A stretch of 64,000 nt of DNA from Sphingobium sp. CAP-1 (GTDB taxonomy: Bacteria; Pseudomonadota; Alphaproteobacteria; Sphingomonadales; Sphingomonadaceae): assembly GCF_009720145.1 (NCBI RefSeq), contig NZ_CP046252.1, forward strand, positions 2,684,001 through 2,748,000. Reading direction: 5' to 3'. Under the pieces are notes generated by a model. That model saw nothing but the letters and a program-made list of their open reading frames with translations, was not told the origin of the DNA and searched no databases. Both the position numbers and the translations under genes were made by a program. Within the stretch, counting starts at the first letter, position 1, and every line of letters starts with the position of its first letter. Positions 25,004 to 33,271 of this stretch are shown here, piece after piece.

Positions 25004-26704
25004 CTATTCCTGCAACGACACGCCCGGACTGCGCGGGTCGGCGGCGCCCTGCCAGTGGCCGTCGGGCAGGCGTTCTGCGGCGTTGGCCTTAAGGCCCATG
25101 CGGTTGACGCTGATGCGGTGGCCGAGCTTTTCCAGCGCCGGCTTCATCGCTTCCAGCGATGTCCCCTGTTCCAGCACCAGCCCGTCGCCGTTGAAGAAGA
25201 TCAGGCCATGGGCGATCGACTCCTGCGCCGACAAACCCCAGTCGAAATGAGCGATCAGCGCCTTGGCGACCTGCATGATGATGGTCTTGCCGCCCGCCGC
25301 GCCGACGGTGAAGATCGGCGTGCCATGCGCATCATAGACGATGGTGGGCGACATGGAGGAGAGCGGGCGCTTGCCCGGCTCCACCCGGTTGGCGACCGGC
25401 TTGCCGTCCTTTTCGGGGGTGAAGCTGAAATCGGTCAGTTCATTGTTCAGGATCACGCCGTTGGCGATCAACTGGCTGCCGAAGAAGCTCTCGATCGTGG
25501 AGGTCCAGGCGGCGATGTCGCCTTGGCGGTCCACCGCGACGAAATGGCTGGTGCCGCTTTCGGGCTGGGGCAGGGCGGCGGTGCGCGGCTGCGCGCCGGG
25601 CGGGGTGCCGGGCTGATAGGCGGTGAGCGCCTTGTTGAGGCGGATGAGGGATGAGCGCTGCTTGAGGTAAGCGGGGTCGATCATGCCGCTGACCGGGACC
25701 GACAGGAAATCGGGATCGCCCAGCCAGGTGTCGCGATCGGCATAGGCGAGTTGCATCGCTTCGCCGATGACATGCCAGCTACGCGGATCATCCTTGCCCC
25801 ATTGCGCCAGCGGGAAGCGTTCGACCATGCCGAGTATCTCCAGCACGGTGACGCCGCCGGCCGAGGCCGGCCCCATGCCGCAGACGGTATAGGCGCGGTA
25901 CGGGCCGCAGACCGGCTTGCGCGGTTGCGCCTTGTATCCGGCGATGTCGGCCTCCGTCATCGGCACCGGATTTTTCGGCGCGTTGGTGACGGCGGCGCTC
26001 AGCGCCTTTGCGTTGTCGCCGGTGTAGAAGGCGTCCGGCCCCTCCGCCGCGATCCGCCTGTAAAGGGCGGCGAGCGGCGGGTTGGTGAGCGTGGTGCCGA
26101 CCGGCGGCGGAGCGCCGTTTACCCAGAAGAGCTTCTGGATTTCCGGGAAGTCGGCCCAGACGCTCTGGGTCGCGCGCAACGCGGTGGCAGTGCGCTCGCC
26201 AAGCTGGAAGCCATTTTGCGCATAGCGGATGGCGGGCTGGAACAGGTCGGCCCAGGGCAGCTTGCCCCATTTCCGGTGCGCGTCCCATGCCATGCGCAGA
26301 TTGCCCGGCACGCCGGCCGAATAGCCACCCGGCCAGGCGTCGCGGAAGGACAGCGGCTTGCCGTCCGGGCCGAGGAAGCGGTCGGGCCGGGCGGCGGCGG
26401 GGGCGGTTTCGCGGCCGTCGATCGACTCCAGCAGGCCGGTCGCGCCGTCATGATGCAGCAGGAAGCCGCCGCCGCCGATGCCGCTATTATGCGGTTCGAC
26501 CACCCCCAGCGTCAGCATCATCGCGATCGCCGCGTCGGTGGCGCTGCCGCCCTGGCGCAATATGTCCTGCCCCGCCTGCGCCGCGCGCGGATCGGCGGCG
26601 GAGACGGTGGCGTTGGTCGACACCGGATCGCGCGCGATGGCGGGCAGCGGCGTAAAGGTGATGAGGGCGGCGGCGGCCAGCAGGCCAGACAGGCGGGAGA
26701 TCAT
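25004..26704 (-). CDS. ggt: Gamma-glutamyltransferase
   Basis: The Ntn-hydrolase precursor is 566 residues with a signal peptide (MISRLSGLLAAAALITFTPL...). The autoprocessing nucleophile is Thr385 in ESGTSHFVAVD, splitting large and small subunits. The gamma-glutamyl carboxylate-binding Arg lies in ESIDGRETAP. Later motifs PLSSMSPTIV and GAAGGKTII are conserved. It cleaves glutathione and other gamma-glutamyl compounds in the periplasm. I chose ATG 26704 because it begins directly at the signal peptide. It is transcribed leftward, 105 bp from pyrD. Confidence 0.93.
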   Translation of the reverse strand: MISRLSGLLAAAALITFTPLPAIARDPVSTNATVSAADPRAAQAGQDILRQGGSATDAAIAMMLTLGVVEPHNSGIGGGGFLLHHDGATGLLESIDGRETAPAAARPDRFLGPDGKPLSFRDAWPGGYSAGVPGNLRMAWDAHRKWGKLPWADLFQPAIRYAQNGFQLGERTATALRATQSVWADFPEIQKLFWVNGAPPPVGTTLTNPPLAALYRRIAAEGPDAFYTGDNAKALSAAVTNAPKNPVPMTEADIAGYKAQPRKPVCGPYRAYTVCGMGPASAGGVTVLEILGMVERFPLAQWGKDDPRSWHVIGEAMQLAYADRDTWLGDPDFLSVPVSGMIDPAYLKQRSSLIRLNKALTAYQPGTPPGAQPRTAALPQPESGTSHFVAVDRQGDIAAWTSTIESFFGSQLIANGVILNNELTDFSFTPEKDGKPVANRVEPGKRPLSSMSPTIVYDAHGTPIFTVGAAGGKTIIMQVAKALIAHFDWGLSAQESIAHGLIFFNGDGLVLEQGTSLEAMKPALEKLGHRISVNRMGLKANAAERLPDGHWQGAADPRSPGVSLQE

Positions 26705-26809
26705 GGCGGCCACCCTAGCCATAAGGTTGCGCGCCGCAACCCTTTGTCGCGCTATCGAGGGGCGGCCGATCCTTCCCCGGCCGCGCCCGGAAGGAAGCGG
26801 GACGCCATA

Positions 26810-27862
26810 TCAGGCGTCGACGCCGACCAGATCGCCGATGGTCTTGACGCCGTCGCGGGTCATCAATTGCTTCAGTCCGGCGTTGATCCGCTTCGCCAGA
26901 TACGGCCCTTCATAAACCAGCGCGCTGTAGAGCTGAATCAGCGCGGCGCCGGCGCGGATGCGGGCATAGGCCTGATCGGCATTGGCGATGCCGCCGACGC
27001 CGATCAGCGGCACCCGCGCCCCAAGCAGGCGACGGAAATCCTTGATCCGCTGGTGCGACAGATCGGTCAGCGGCGCGCCGGAAAGGCCACCCGCTTCGCG
27101 GGCATGGGGGGATCGCAGCGCCGGGCGGGTGGTGGTGGTGTTGGACACGATCAGCGCGTCGACCTGATGATCGAGGCAGGCCATGGCGATATCCTCGACA
27201 TCGGCGGGTTCGAGGTCGGGCGCGACCTTGAGGAAGATCGGCGTGGTGTCACTGCCGCGCGCGACCATCACCGCCGACAGCAGTTCGTCCAGCGCCGCGC
27301 GGTCCTGCAACGCGCGCAGGCCCGGCGTGTTGGGCGAGGAGATGTTGACCGTCAGATAATCGGCCAGCGGCGCCATGCAGGTGACGCCGGTGGCATAGTC
27401 AGCAACGCCGCGTCCTGCTGCGGTCGCGTCCTTGTTCGCGCCGATATTGACGCCGATGACCGGTCCTTCGCCCACCGGGCGGCGATAGCGGGCGATGCGG
27501 TCCGCCGCCGCGCCCTGCCCGCCATTGTTGAAGCCGAAGCGGTTGATGACGGCGCGGTCCTCCGCCAGGCGGAACAGGCGCGGTTGCGGATTGCCCGGCT
27601 GCGCCAGCGGGGTCAGCGTGCCGAGTTCGGCAAAGCCGAAGCCGAGGCCATGCATCTTGTGCGCGACGCGGCCATCCTTGTCATAGCCGGCCGCCAGCCC
27701 GACCGGGTTGGGGAAGCGGATGCCGGCCACTTCGCTTTGCAGCATGGGATCGGGATCGAGCGGTGCGGGAGTGGGCATCATCCGCAGCGCGGCGATCGAC
27801 AGATTATGGGCGCGCTCGGCATCGAGGGCGAAAAGCAGCGGGCGAAGCAGGCGATAGAACAT
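26810..27862 (-). CDS. pyrD: Dihydroorotate dehydrogenase, class 2 (quinone)
   Basis: The protein is 350 residues. It has the N-terminal membrane-associating helices (MFYRLLRPLLFALDAERAH) typical of class 2. The FMN and substrate motifs are GLAAGYDKDG, NRFGFNNGG, and VNISSPNTPGLR with the catalytic Ser. The phosphate loop GVGGIANADQAY is also present. It oxidises dihydroorotate to orotate with quinone in pyrimidine synthesis. I chose the ATG at 27862, and an upstream start at 27919 adds non-homologous residues. The 352-bp region upstream holds an inverted repeat and a terminator-ended structured segment. Confidence 0.94.
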   Translation of the reverse strand: MFYRLLRPLLFALDAERAHNLSIAALRMMPTPAPLDPDPMLQSEVAGIRFPNPVGLAAGYDKDGRVAHKMHGLGFGFAELGTLTPLAQPGNPQPRLFRLAEDRAVINRFGFNNGGQGAAADRIARYRRPVGEGPVIGVNIGANKDATAAGRGVADYATGVTCMAPLADYLTVNISSPNTPGLRALQDRAALDELLSAVMVARGSDTTPIFLKVAPDLEPADVEDIAMACLDHQVDALIVSNTTTTRPALRSPHAREAGGLSGAPLTDLSHQRIKDFRRLLGARVPLIGVGGIANADQAYARIRAGAALIQLYSALVYEGPYLAKRINAGLKQLMTRDGVKTIGDLVGVDA

Positions 27863-27938
27863 GGCGCGGCTATGCCAGCGACGCTCCCATCCGTCGAGTC
27901 GCTGTTGCAGTGCAGCCACAATGTGGGGGGAAGCTTAT

Positions 27939-27961
27939 TTCATGACAGAAAACGTCATGAA
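27939..27961. promoter_or_regulatory. Inverted repeat upstream of pyrD
   Basis: TTCATGAC (27939-27946) and GTCATGAA (27954-27961) form a perfect eight-base inverted repeat with a seven-base spacer. It could be an operator for pyrD (leftward, 77 bp upstream) or for the rightward RNA candidate. No matching regulator is identified. Confidence 0.4.
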
Positions 27962-28115
27962 TGAGACCGTTTGCTGTCCAAAAATGTCCGATCCATCCAA
28001 TAATATGTCCCTGATTCGGGCGTAAAGCCGCCTTGCGACCCGAAGGCTCTTAGGCCCATGGCCGATGAGACCTTTTACTGACCCGGCGGGTAAAACCGCC
28101 GGGTCATTTTTATTT
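27962..28115 (+). ncRNA. Candidate structured RNA ending in a strong terminator
   Basis: No gene lies between pyrD (27862) and the AraC gene (28215), yet a perfect intrinsic terminator ends this segment. Upstream of it are TTCGGG...CCCGAA (about 28014-28042), which can enclose further pairing, and a GGCC-cat-GGCC element. Three TGTCC repeats lie near the start. A 13-codon ORF with no ribosome site is included (27985-28026). The 5' end and promoter are not clear. Confidence 0.35.
28080..28115 (+). terminator. Strong Rho-independent terminator
   Basis: GACCCGGCGG (28080-28089) pairs perfectly with CCGCCGGGTC (28096-28105) over the loop GTAAAA, followed by ATTTTTATTT. It terminates rightward transcription, but no protein gene lies upstream on that strand for many kilobases. 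Confidence 0.88.
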
Positions 28116-28214
28116 CGGTCCCGATCCAATCCCCTAAAAATTACCGTATGTTAGCCATTCCGCTTGCGTGCGGGGGCGGTTGGCGCATAGTGCGGCCAAC
28201 GGGGTGAAAAAAAC

Positions 28215-29153
28215 ATGGGGTCGCATAACGTCGAAAGGGTTGGCGCGGTCGCGTTGCCTGATGAGCGTGGACCGCTGTCCTATACGGTGGCGGCGGCGCA
28301 GGGGCCGGTTCGGCTGCGCTATTTCGCACCGCCAGCCCCTTTGCGCGCCTATTTCGGATCGCTCTATTTCTTTACCGTTTCGGCGGAAAAATATGCGGAT
28401 GCGACGCGGGCCGATGTGCCGCAACTGCGGTTGATGCTGGACGGCGGCGGCGACTATCATTTTCAGGATGGGACGGTGATGGCGACGCCCGATGTCTGCC
28501 TGTTGGGGCCGACCATGGGTGCGACCCGCTTTCAGCTCGACCGGCCATCGCGTGTGCTGGGCATATCGTTGTTGCCGGCGGGCTGGGTGGCGTTGCATGG
28601 CGACGATGCCAGCCTGTTTGCCGACCGGCTGTGCGATCTGGCCGCCGCGCGTGGCCCGGTCTATACCGCGCTGCTGGAGCGGTTGCGCGGTCTGGGCGAT
28701 GATGCAGATGCGATGGCGGCGCTGTGCTGGGCCGAACTGGGCAAGCTGGTGCGGCCGCTGCGCCCGGCGATCTGGGAATTGCTGGCGGCGATCGACGCCT
28801 GGCTGATGGATGAGGGGTCGCCGCGGATCGAGGTTCTGGCGGAGACGACGGGCCTGTCGCCGCGTCAGCTCGCGCGGATCGCCAACAAATATTATGGCGC
28901 GCCGCCCAAGCTGCTGGCGCGCAAATATCGTGCGCTGCGCTGTTCGGCGCGGATCGCGCTGGATGGCGAAAGCTGGCAGCAATTATGCGACGAGGGCGGC
29001 TTTTACGATCAGTCGCATTTCATCCGCGAGATCAAGCATTTCATCGGCCTGACCCCGCACCAGTTGCAGACCGAGCCATCGGCGGTGGCGCAACTGACCC
29101 TGCTCCGCCGCTCGCTGGGTGGCGATGTGGCGGTGCTGAACCGGCTGAGCTAA
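28215..29153 (+). CDS. AraC-family transcriptional regulator
   Basis: The protein is 312 residues. The N-terminal 200 residues are a variable sensor-like domain. The C-terminal part has two helix-turn-helix units. The first is around ETTGLSPRQLARIANKYYG and the second around LCDEGGFYDQSHFIREIKHF, followed by GLTPHQLQ, the AraC signature. GGGGTGA precedes ATG 28215. It stands alone between the terminator at 28080-28115 and the SUF operon. It has no obvious target. Confidence 0.9.
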   Translation: MGSHNVERVGAVALPDERGPLSYTVAAAQGPVRLRYFAPPAPLRAYFGSLYFFTVSAEKYADATRADVPQLRLMLDGGGDYHFQDGTVMATPDVCLLGPTMGATRFQLDRPSRVLGISLLPAGWVALHGDDASLFADRLCDLAAARGPVYTALLERLRGLGDDADAMAALCWAELGKLVRPLRPAIWELLAAIDAWLMDEGSPRIEVLAETTGLSPRQLARIANKYYGAPPKLLARKYRALRCSARIALDGESWQQLCDEGGFYDQSHFIREIKHFIGLTPHQLQTEPSAVAQLTLLRRSLGGDVAVLNRLS

Positions 29154-29155
29154 GC

Positions 29156-29196
29156 CATTCTGCAGTCGGCTGGAACAGCCGGCGACTCGCAGAATG
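29156..29196 (+). terminator. Hairpin after the AraC gene
   Basis: CATTCTGC (29156-29163) and GCAGAATG (29189-29196) form the outer stem, and AGTCG/CGACT with GCTG/CAGC forms an inner stem. There is no T-run. It immediately follows the AraC stop and probably ends or protects that transcript. Confidence 0.5.
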
Positions 29197-29278
29197 TGGA
29201 AAGCAAAAGATGATGCTCTTGGGCGTTTCCCAAGCAAAAATACCTTGATTAACTGCGCGCGACGGACCACATGCGCCC

Positions 29279-29301
29279 AATCGGATGGAATCGATCCGAT
29301 T
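29279..29301. promoter_or_regulatory. Inverted-repeat operator upstream of the SUF operon
   Basis: AATCGGAT (29279-29286) and ATCCGATT (29294-29301) form a perfect eight-base inverted repeat with a seven-base spacer. It ends 36 bases before the start of the Rrf2-type regulator gene. It is a likely autoregulatory site for that Fe-S-sensing repressor or for an iron regulator. Confidence 0.5.
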
Positions 29302-29337
29302 TGAGAATGGTTCGCAATTTGGGGCGTGTCGCGCGGG

Positions 29338-29748
29338 ATGAGACTGTCGAGCTTCGCTGACTATGCGGTCGTGCTGATGAGCGCCGCCGCGCGCCATTGT
29401 GGCGCCGCCCGCATGAACGCGACGACGCTGAGCGCTGAAACGGGCATTCCGCTGCCCACCGCGCAGAAGCTGGTGAGCCGGCTGTCGGCTGCGGGCCTGC
29501 TCGAATCGAGTCGGGGCACCGGTGGCGGCGTGCGGCTGTCGCGCCCGCCGGCCGCGATCACCCTGGCCGATGTGGTGGAGGCGGTGGAAGGGCCGATCGC
29601 CATGACCGCGTGCAGCGAACAGGGCGCGCATGACTGCAATCTGGAAAGCGATTGCCGCATCCGCCCGCATATGAATGTTGCGAATAATGCGATCCGCGAG
29701 GCGCTTGCGGGCGTCACCATCGCAAGTCTTACACGAGAAATGGCATGA
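29338..29748 (+). CDS. Rrf2-family SUF operon regulator
   Basis: The protein is 136 residues. A winged helix (MRLSSFADYAVVLMSAAARH...TGIPLPTAQKLVSRLSAAGLL) is followed by the Rrf2 wing GTGGGVRLSRP. Three cysteines in ACSEQGAHDCNLESDC probably ligate an iron-sulphur cluster as in IscR. It would sense Fe-S status and control the operon it heads. ATG 29338 gives the canonical MRLSSFADYA start, and a GTG at 29326 is less likely. It overlaps sufB by ATGA (29745-29748). Confidence 0.93.
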   Translation: MRLSSFADYAVVLMSAAARHCGAARMNATTLSAETGIPLPTAQKLVSRLSAAGLLESSRGTGGGVRLSRPPAAITLADVVEAVEGPIAMTACSEQGAHDCNLESDCRIRPHMNVANNAIREALAGVTIASLTREMA

Positions 29749-31229
29749 CCGAAGAAGCTACCACCGTTCGCAACGCGCAGGCGCAGGAAGCGGCCGACCG
29801 CGCGTCCACCTATGAACATGGCTGGTCGTCGGCGATCGAGCAGGATTTCGCGCCCAAGGGGCTGAACGAGGATACGGTCCGCTTCATTTCGGCCAAGAAG
29901 AAGGAGCCGCAATGGCTGCTCGACTGGCGGCTGAAGGCGTTCGCCATGTGGCAGACGATGGAAGCGCCCGACTGGGCGAAGCTGAACGTCCCGCCGATCG
30001 ATTATCAGGACGCCTATTATTATGCCGAGCCGAAGAAGAAGGTGGAGCTGGATTCGCTGGATCAGGTCGATCCTGAGATCCTCGCCACTTATCAGAAGCT
30101 GGGCATTCCGATCGCCGAGCAGGAGATGCTGGCCGGGGTGAAGGGCAGCCGCAAGGTCGCGGTCGACGCGGTGTTCGACAGCGTCTCGGTCGCCACCACC
30201 TTCCGCAAGGAGCTGGAGGAGGCGGGGGTCATCTTCCGTTCGATCAGCGAGGCGGTGCGCGAATTTCCCGATCTGGTGAAGAAGTGGCTGGGCAAGGTCG
30301 TGCCGATGCACGACAATTATTTCGCGACTTTGAACTGCGCGGTCTTTTCCGACGGCACCTTCGTCTACATTCCCAAGGGCGTGCGCTGCCCGATGGAGCT
30401 GTCCACCTATTTCCGCATCAACGCGGAAAATACCGGGCAGTTCGAGCGGACCCTGATCGTCGCGGACGAGGGGTCTTACGTCTCCTATCTCGAAGGCTGC
30501 ACCGCGCCGATGCGCGATGAAAATCAGTTGCACGCGGCGGTCGTGGAACTGGTCGCGCTGGACGATGCCGAGATCAAATATTCGACCGTCCAGAACTGGT
30601 ATCCCGGTGACGCGGACGGCAAGGGCGGCATCTATAATTTCGTGACCAAGCGGGCGCTGTGCCAGGGGCGCAACAGCAAGGTTTCATGGACGCAGGTGGA
30701 GACGGGGTCCGCAATCACCTGGAAATATCCGTCCTGCGTGCTGAATGGCGAGAATAGCGTGGGTGAATTCTATTCCGTCGCGCTCACCAACAATCTGCAA
30801 CAGGCCGATACCGGCACCAAGATGATCCACAATGGCAAGGGGTCGCGATCGACCATTGTGTCGAAGGGGATTTCGGCGGGCCGGTCGAACAACACCTATC
30901 GCGGCCTCGTCCGCGTCGCGCCGGGCGCGGAGGGCGTGCGCAACTTCACCCAGTGCGACAGCCTGCTGCTGGGCGACCAGTGCGGCGCGCACACCGTGCC
31001 CTATATCGAGGTGCGCAATCCCAGCGCGCAGATCGAGCATGAGGCGACGACCAGCAAGATCAGCGACGACCAGTTGTTCTACGCGATGCAGCGCGGGCTG
31101 GATCAGGAAAGCGCGGTGTCGCTGATCGTGAACGGCTTCGCGCGCGAGGTGCTGCAACAACTGCCGATGGAATTCGCGGTCGAGGCGCAGAAGCTGCTGG
31201 GGATTTCGCTGGAGGGGTCGGTTGGATAG
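29745..31229 (+). CDS. sufB: Fe-S cluster assembly scaffold SufB
   Basis: The protein is 494 residues, full length for SufB. The C-terminal parallel beta-helix core has the conserved cysteines and His in EGCTAPMRDENQLHAAVVEL, KRALCQGRNSKVSW and YPSCVLNGENS, with ITWKYP typical of SufB rather than SufD. With SufC and SufD it builds nascent clusters using SufS/SufE sulphur. It is coupled to the regulator by a four-base overlap. About 70 bp containing a small palindrome separate it from the next gene. Confidence 0.96.
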   Translation: MTEEATTVRNAQAQEAADRASTYEHGWSSAIEQDFAPKGLNEDTVRFISAKKKEPQWLLDWRLKAFAMWQTMEAPDWAKLNVPPIDYQDAYYYAEPKKKVELDSLDQVDPEILATYQKLGIPIAEQEMLAGVKGSRKVAVDAVFDSVSVATTFRKELEEAGVIFRSISEAVREFPDLVKKWLGKVVPMHDNYFATLNCAVFSDGTFVYIPKGVRCPMELSTYFRINAENTGQFERTLIVADEGSYVSYLEGCTAPMRDENQLHAAVVELVALDDAEIKYSTVQNWYPGDADGKGGIYNFVTKRALCQGRNSKVSWTQVETGSAITWKYPSCVLNGENSVGEFYSVALTNNLQQADTGTKMIHNGKGSRSTIVSKGISAGRSNNTYRGLVRVAPGAEGVRNFTQCDSLLLGDQCGAHTVPYIEVRNPSAQIEHEATTSKISDDQLFYAMQRGLDQESAVSLIVNGFAREVLQQLPMEFAVEAQKLLGISLEGSVG

Positions 31230-31246
31230 CCGCCCGTAAATTTTCA

Positions 31247-31275
31247 CGTCATGCCGGATCAAGTCCGGGGTGACG
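31247..31275. repeat. Small palindromic repeat in the SUF operon
   Basis: CGTCATGCCGGA and TCCGGGGTGACG, separated by TCAAG, form an imperfect hairpin between sufB and the next gene. Units of this kind are common in alphaproteobacterial intergenic regions. It may stabilise the upstream mRNA. Confidence 0.55.
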
Positions 31276-31300
31276 GCAAACAGATTATAAGGACTGAAAA

Positions 31301-31756
31301 TTGAGCGACGAGGACGATATTCAGGATGCGCTGGCCGATTTCGCGGAGGATGTCGGCAATGGGCAGGCATGGACCGCCGCGATCCGTATCCTGACCGAGG
31401 ATTATGAGCTGGAAGAGGGCGAGCTTGCCGCCCGCGCCGTCAAGGATTTCGGCGACCTCGACGCCTGGCAGGCCGAATGCCGCGCCGCACTGGAAAAGGG
31501 CGACCTCGCCTTCACCGAGAAGCTCAAGAGCGACAAGGCGTTCCACAAGGCGAAGGCGCCTAATCTTGCCCGGATGGGGCCGGTTACGGAGTTCGTGACC
31601 GGGGTGTTGGAAAAGGGCGCGCCCAAGGGCGAGGCCGACTGGTGGCCCTATATGCCGATCAAGCGCCATATCGACACGCTGTTCCCCGCGCCGGGCGATG
31701 TGCGGGACATGGCCTTCTGGACCGCGCGGACGCTCCAGCGCGCGCATAAGGGTTAA
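31301..31756 (+). CDS. Protein of unknown function inside the SUF operon
   Basis: The protein is 151 residues and I do not recognise a domain. It is acidic at the N-terminus (MSDEDDIQDALADFAEDVG), predicted helical through residue 75, then has KAPNLARMGPVTEFVTGVLE and an aromatic DWWPYMPIKRHIDTLFP segment. There is one cysteine (AWQAECRAAL). The start is TTG 31301, with AAGGA seven bases upstream. It lies between sufB and sufC, four bases before sufC, so it must be co-transcribed. It may be a SUF accessory factor, which is an inference from position only. Confidence 0.72.
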   Translation: MSDEDDIQDALADFAEDVGNGQAWTAAIRILTEDYELEEGELAARAVKDFGDLDAWQAECRAALEKGDLAFTEKLKSDKAFHKAKAPNLARMGPVTEFVTGVLEKGAPKGEADWWPYMPIKRHIDTLFPAPGDVRDMAFWTARTLQRAHKG

Positions 31757-31760
31757 AGAC

Positions 31761-32522
31761 ATGCTGACGATCGAGAATCTCACCAACGAAATCGACGGCA
31801 AGGCGATCCTGAAAGGATTGTCGCTGACCATCAACGCGGGCGAAATCCATGCGATCATGGGGCCGAACGGCGCGGGCAAATCGACGCTGGCCTATACGCT
31901 GGGCGGCCGTCCCAACTATGAAGTGACGGGCGGCAGCGCGACCTTCGAAGGAGCCGACCTGTTCGATATGGAGCCGCATGAGCGGGCGGCGGCGGGCCTG
32001 TTTCTGGGCTTCCAATATCCGGTCGAGATTCCCGGCGTGTCCAACCTGCAATTTCTGCGCGAAAGCCTGAACAGCCAGCGCCGTGCGCGGGGCGAGAAGG
32101 AACTGAACGGCGGCGAATTCATCCGCCTCGCCAAGGAAAAGGCCGGCCTGCTGGGCCTCGACATGGAGATGCTCAAGCGGCCGGTGAATGTCGGCTTTTC
32201 GGGCGGCGAGAAGAAGCGCGCCGAAATGGTGCAGATGGGCATTCTCGACCCGAAGCTGGCGATCCTCGACGAAACCGATTCCGGCCTCGACATCGATGCG
32301 CTCAAGATTGTGGGGTCGGGCATCAACGCGATCATGCGCAAGCCCGACAAGGCGGTGCTGCTGATCACCCATTATCAGCGGCTGCTCGACTATGTGAAGC
32401 CGGACTTCGTGCATGTGCTGGCGGCGGGCCGGATCGTGAAGTCGGGCGGGCCTGAACTGGCGCTGGAACTGGAGCGCGAAGGCTATGCCGAGGTTCTTGG
32501 GGCCGAGGTGGCGGCGGCGTGA
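31761..32522 (+). CDS. sufC: Fe-S cluster assembly ATPase SufC
   Basis: The ABC-type ATPase is 253 residues. The Walker A is GPNGAGKST, the Q-loop region is FLGFQYPVEIPG, the signature is SGGEKKRAE and the Walker B is LAILDETDSGLDID. SufC drives the conformational change of SufBCD during cluster assembly and is soluble, with no membrane partner. ATG 31761 gives the normal start MLTIENL. It overlaps sufD through GTGA (32519-32522). Confidence 0.96.
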   Translation: MLTIENLTNEIDGKAILKGLSLTINAGEIHAIMGPNGAGKSTLAYTLGGRPNYEVTGGSATFEGADLFDMEPHERAAAGLFLGFQYPVEIPGVSNLQFLRESLNSQRRARGEKELNGGEFIRLAKEKAGLLGLDMEMLKRPVNVGFSGGEKKRAEMVQMGILDPKLAILDETDSGLDIDALKIVGSGINAIMRKPDKAVLLITHYQRLLDYVKPDFVHVLAAGRIVKSGGPELALELEREGYAEVLGAEVAAA

Positions 32523-33271
32523 ACGCTCTGACCCTGCCCACCCGCAAGGCCGAGGAATGGCGCTATAGCGATCTCGACGCGCTGGCGAGCATCTGGCCGA
32601 CGCCCGCGCCGACCCGCATCGACGTGGCGGCGGGAGATTCCGTGCGCCATCATCTGTTGCAGGATGCGGCCGACGGCATGGCGGCGGTGCATGACTATGT
32701 CATCACCATCGCCGATGGCGCGCGCTGCGATTTTCATGTGCTGAACATCGGCGGCAAGCTGGGGCGCGTGACCTTCACCGTGACGCTGGGCAGCCATGCG
32801 CATTTCGAGCTGAACGGCGCGATCATCGGCGGCGGCGACCAGACATTGGAGATCATCACCAGCGTCACCCATGCCCAGCCGGATTCGACCAGTGGCCAGA
32901 CGATCCGGTCGATCCTGGGGCAGCGCGCGACCGGCAGTTATCTGGGCAGCATCAATGTCGCCCGCGACGCGCAGCGCACCGACGCCTTCCAGTCGATCAA
33001 GGCCATGTTGCTCGATCGCACCGCCACGGCCAACGCCAAGCCGGAACTGGAGATTTTCGCCGACGACGTGAAATGCGCCCATGGCGCGACGGTGGGCGAA
33101 CTGGACAAGGCGGCGCTGTTCTACATGGCGTCGCGCGGCATGGACCCGGCGACAGCCAAGACGCTGCTGCTCAAGGCCTTCGTCGCGGGCGTGTTCGACG
33201 ATGTCGCGGATGAAGGCGTGAAGGATGCGCTGGAAGCGGCGGCGCTGGCCAAGCTGGAGGCGCTGGTATGA
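32519..33271 (+). CDS. sufD: Fe-S cluster assembly protein SufD (short form)
   Basis: The protein is 250 residues with the SufB/SufD beta-helix. RTDAFQSIKAMLLDRTATANAKPELEIF and the DDVKCAHGATVGELDKAALFYMASRG segment, with the conserved Cys and His, identify SufD. It is much shorter than the E. coli protein (about 420) and lacks most of the N-terminal helical part. The short form seems normal for sphingomonads. It begins with GTG, overlapping sufC, and overlaps sufS by ATGA. It pairs with SufB in the SufBC2D scaffold. Confidence 0.92.
   Translation: MNALTLPTRKAEEWRYSDLDALASIWPTPAPTRIDVAAGDSVRHHLLQDAADGMAAVHDYVITIADGARCDFHVLNIGGKLGRVTFTVTLGSHAHFELNGAIIGGGDQTLEIITSVTHAQPDSTSGQTIRSILGQRATGSYLGSINVARDAQRTDAFQSIKAMLLDRTATANAKPELEIFADDVKCAHGATVGELDKAALFYMASRGMDPATAKTLLLKAFVAGVFDDVADEGVKDALEAAALAKLEALV

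Noticed and set aside
27985..28026. 13-codon leader-peptide-like ORF before the 28080 terminator
   Set aside because: It has no ribosome site, no run of a single regulatory amino acid codon, and no biosynthetic gene just downstream.
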